NCBI GenBank assembly: GCA_030038355.1
Contig: JASHPB010000173.1
Coordinates: forward strand, 1-33,327
Direction: 5' to 3'
DNA length: 33,327 bases
From: Candidatus Binataceae bacterium
Lineage (GTDB): Bacteria; Desulfobacterota; Binatia; Binatales; Binataceae
The first letter of the stretch is position 1, and each line of letters starts with the position of its first letter. Below the pieces are notes generated by a model, which saw nothing but the letters and a program-made list of their open reading frames with translations, ran no database searches and was not told the DNA's origin. Shown piece by piece: positions 31,578 through 33,327 of the stretch. Made by a program: the position numbers and the translations under genes.

Positions 31578-32345
31578 AGTTCAACCTCGACCTGCACAAA
31601 CTGAGAGCGACACGGAAACCGATCGTTTGATAGCGCTAGGTGGCCGACTCGGAGCCGCGGTAGCAAAGCGCATGTCGTCGAGTCATCGGGTTAATAGCCG
31701 CCGCACATGATCCGATTGCTGTACTTTCCCGTCATCCATGCCGAACCGTCGATGGGCGCTCCGGCAAGGATGCTGGTCACGTAATTCGAGTCCCAATTGC
31801 CGCAGTCCGCGGTCCATTCCCACACCTTGCCCGCTGTGTCGTAGAAGCCAAAACCGTTGGCTGGATAAGCGCCCATCTTAGAGGTGAGCTGACCGCTGGC
31901 GTGGTCGCACTGACTGCGGTTGCCGTATTTGCAATTCTCGTCGTCGCTGTCTCCCCACCAAGACTGGGTGATCGCCCCGCACGCTCCGCATACTGGTAAT
32001 CGGCCTCGGAGGGCAGGCGATAGTGTTTCCCGGTCTTCTGGCCGAGCCATTTCAGATATGCTTCAGCGTCGTCCCAATCGACGCCGACGACCGGATCTTT
32101 AACGGTCTGCGCGATACCAGGAATCTTCCACTTGTCGCCCGCGTTGTAACCGCTAGCGGAAACGAAGCTCGCGCACTCGTCACGTGTGTCTGGAAACTGA
32201 CCAATCGCAAAGGCGTTCTAGATCATCACTCGATGCTGGTCCGGATACTTTCCCATCTTGAAGCTTCCGGGCGGCACGACCATCAGCTCCGGACAATTAT
32301 TGCACTCGCGGAACGAGGTGCCAGGCTCGGCGACGCCGCTATGAG
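31578..32345 (-). pseudogene. Broken formylglycine-generating-enzyme (FGE/sulfatase-modifying) domain gene
   Basis: Minus-strand translation from about 32340 gives GTSFRECNNCPELMVVPPGS and FKMGKYPDQHRVMI, then an in-frame TAG near 32220. It continues with NAFAIGQFPDTRDECASFVS, VVGVDWDDAEAYLKWLGQKT and GKHYRLPSEADYQYA. A frameshift near 31985 is followed by SWWGDSDDENCKYGNRSQCD, GFGFYDTAGKVWEWTADCG and SNRIMCGGY, then a stop at 31691. The last conserved piece, YQTIGFRVALSLC, sits in yet another frame near 31620. This is the order of an FGE-sulfatase domain. At least one stop and two frameshifts make it a pseudogene. Such domains occur in sulfatase-activating enzymes and in many unrelated secreted or regulatory proteins. 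Confidence 0.8.
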
Positions 32346-32569
32346 CAGCCCAGCAGCTGATTCAACATCGTTTCGAATAGCGCCGCAGTTCCCCGCATCT
32401 GTTCTCAAGCTGCTGCTTACTTGGTGCAATAGGGGACTTGACTTCGAGTCTCGTAGCTTGTGGTGCATCAGATCTGGCTACGTAGGGCGCGACGGCGCCG
32501 CTTTCAAAATTCGTCGAATCGTGACAATCGTCGCATCCGAAGGGCCGCGCCACGGCCCGGGAGGTTCTC

Positions 32570-33327
32570 ATGCTGCTCAAAGATAAAGTCGCGTTGATCA
32601 CGGGCGCGGGCTCCGGAATCGGCCACGCCAGCGCAATTCGATTCGCCGAGGAGGGCGCCAAGGTGATGGTCGCCGACGTGCGCACGGAATCCGCGGCCAA
32701 CACCGCCGCCGAGATCGGCCACGCGGGAGGAAACGCGAAATCGATCGCCGTCGATGTCCGCGTGGGCGCGGAAGTTCAGCGCATGGTCGAGGAGACAGTG
32801 GAAATCTTTGGCCGCCTCGACATCCTGTTCAACAACGCCGGCGTTTACGTGCCGAAGAACGTCGTCGATACGACAGAAGAGGAATGGGACTGGGTGGTCG
32901 ACGTCTGCCTGAAGGGCGTGTTCTTCGGCTGCAAGTACGCGATTCCGCACATGGTCAAACAGGGCGGCGGCGTCATTATCAACACTGCGAGCGGTGCCGG
33001 AATCGAGGGCGTGCCGAATCTCGGCGCGTACCAGGCGGCGAAGGGCGGGGTGGTGATCATGTCGAAGGGAATCGCGCTCGACTTCGCGCGTCAGAAGATT
33101 CGCTGCAACACGATTTGCCCGGGCGTGATTGAGACACCGATCGCGGAAAACTGCAACTTCCTCCCGGCTGGCGGGTCGTCGCAGATTTGGGCGCGCAGCG
33201 GCATGATGCATCCGCTCGGCCGCAACGGAAAGCCCGAAGAAGTGGCGGCACTCGCGACCTTCCTCGCTTGCGACCAGGCCGCGTTCATCACTGGAGTCGC
33301 GGTACCGATTGACGGCGGCTTCAACGC
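32570..33327 (+). CDS. Short-chain dehydrogenase/reductase (3' end beyond window)
   Basis: At least 252 residues of a classical SDR, running off the window end with no stop. Start ATG 32570 is preceded by GGGAGG. The cofactor motif is TGAGSGIG (residues 11-18), followed by VDVR near 61-64, NNAG (88-91), the catalytic Ser in INTASGAG (S141) and Tyr154-x3-Lys158 (YQAAK). PGVIETP at ~184-190 and FITGVAVPIDGGF near the end are the usual closing motifs, so only a few residues are missing. The Asp at position 36 (VADVR) suggests NAD rather than NADP preference. Substrate unknown; SDRs of this type often act on fatty-acyl, steroid or sugar alcohols. Confidence 0.9.
   Translation, partial: MLLKDKVALITGAGSGIGHASAIRFAEEGAKVMVADVRTESAANTAAEIGHAGGNAKSIAVDVRVGAEVQRMVEETVEIFGRLDILFNNAGVYVPKNVVDTTEEEWDWVVDVCLKGVFFGCKYAIPHMVKQGGGVIINTASGAGIEGVPNLGAYQAAKGGVVIMSKGIALDFARQKIRCNTICPGVIETPIAENCNFLPAGGSSQIWARSGMMHPLGRNGKPEEVAALATFLACDQAAFITGVAVPIDGGFN

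Noticed and set aside
30865-31599. Minus-strand open frame (244 codons) crossing into the CruF-like gene
   Set aside because: Only its first half carries the secreted-protein remnant; the rest is antisense to cruF and is not a gene in its own right.
32023-32586. Plus-strand open frame (187 codons) before the SDR gene
   Set aside because: Antisense to the FGE-domain remnant, with no protein-like pattern and no ribosome site.

Overview
The window is GC-rich bacterial chromosomal DNA dominated by a long hopanoid (squalene-hopene) operon. The taxon is an inference. A complete HpnC/HpnD/HpnE squalene route with HpnH and HpnA, an F420-type luciferase-like oxidoreductase, a phytanoyl-CoA-type dioxygenase, a B12/radical SAM enzyme and a CruF-type carotenoid protein together suit an uncultured soil or aquatic lineage such as Candidatus Binatota (Desulfobacterota_B). 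The order of genes alone cannot prove this. I recognised no rRNA, tRNA, CRISPR array or transposase gene.

Layout. 1-1821: a LACTB2-type metallo-hydrolase (5' end probably cut by the window) and an exported PDZ protein. 1822-4080: decayed DNA holding a frameshifted panB-panC pair and a broken piece of a choice-of-anchor/CSLREA-type surface protein. 4098-6628: a small secreted protein, a DUF4239 membrane protein (minus strand) and a PhyH-family dioxygenase, each with a hairpin terminator nearby. 6629-7955: 1.3 kb with no convincing gene, carrying dispersed-repeat-like sequence. 7956-10484 (minus): a two-gene operon of a CDP-alcohol phosphatidyltransferase with a degenerate nucleotidyltransferase N-terminus and a B12-binding radical SAM protein. 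11064-16345 (plus): HAD protein, sugar/alcohol-phosphate-type nucleotidyltransferase, ATP-grasp protein, class III aminotransferase, GmhB-like HAD protein and a queuosine-salvage glycosidase. The first three overlap by a few bases. 16488-18757: a GlsB/YeaQ membrane protein, an LLM oxidoreductase and a Gfo/Idh/MocA oxidoreductase.

19056-31116 is the main feature: TetR, hpnH, ispA, a zinc MDR dehydrogenase, shc, dxr, hpnC, hpnD, hpnE, hpnA and a CruF-like carotenoid protein, all on the plus strand with gaps of at most about 115 bases and several 4-base overlaps. The genes cover the MEP branch (Dxr), C15 prenyl diphosphate synthesis (IspA), squalene assembly (HpnD, HpnC, HpnE), cyclisation (Shc) and side-chain extension (HpnH), with HpnA, the MDR enzyme and the CruF-like protein as likely modifiers. 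No hpnG was found in the window.

31125-32345 (minus) is a second decayed zone: a frameshifted small secreted protein and a broken formylglycine-generating-enzyme (FGE/sulfatase-modifying) domain gene. A short-chain dehydrogenase begins at 32570 and runs off the window end.

The most interesting observations are the CruF-like protein and the MDR dehydrogenase embedded in a hopanoid operon, a possible uncharacterised polar head-group or glycan cluster at 7956-15369 in which both HAD proteins lack the second motif I aspartate, and several gene remnants interleaved with intact genes.
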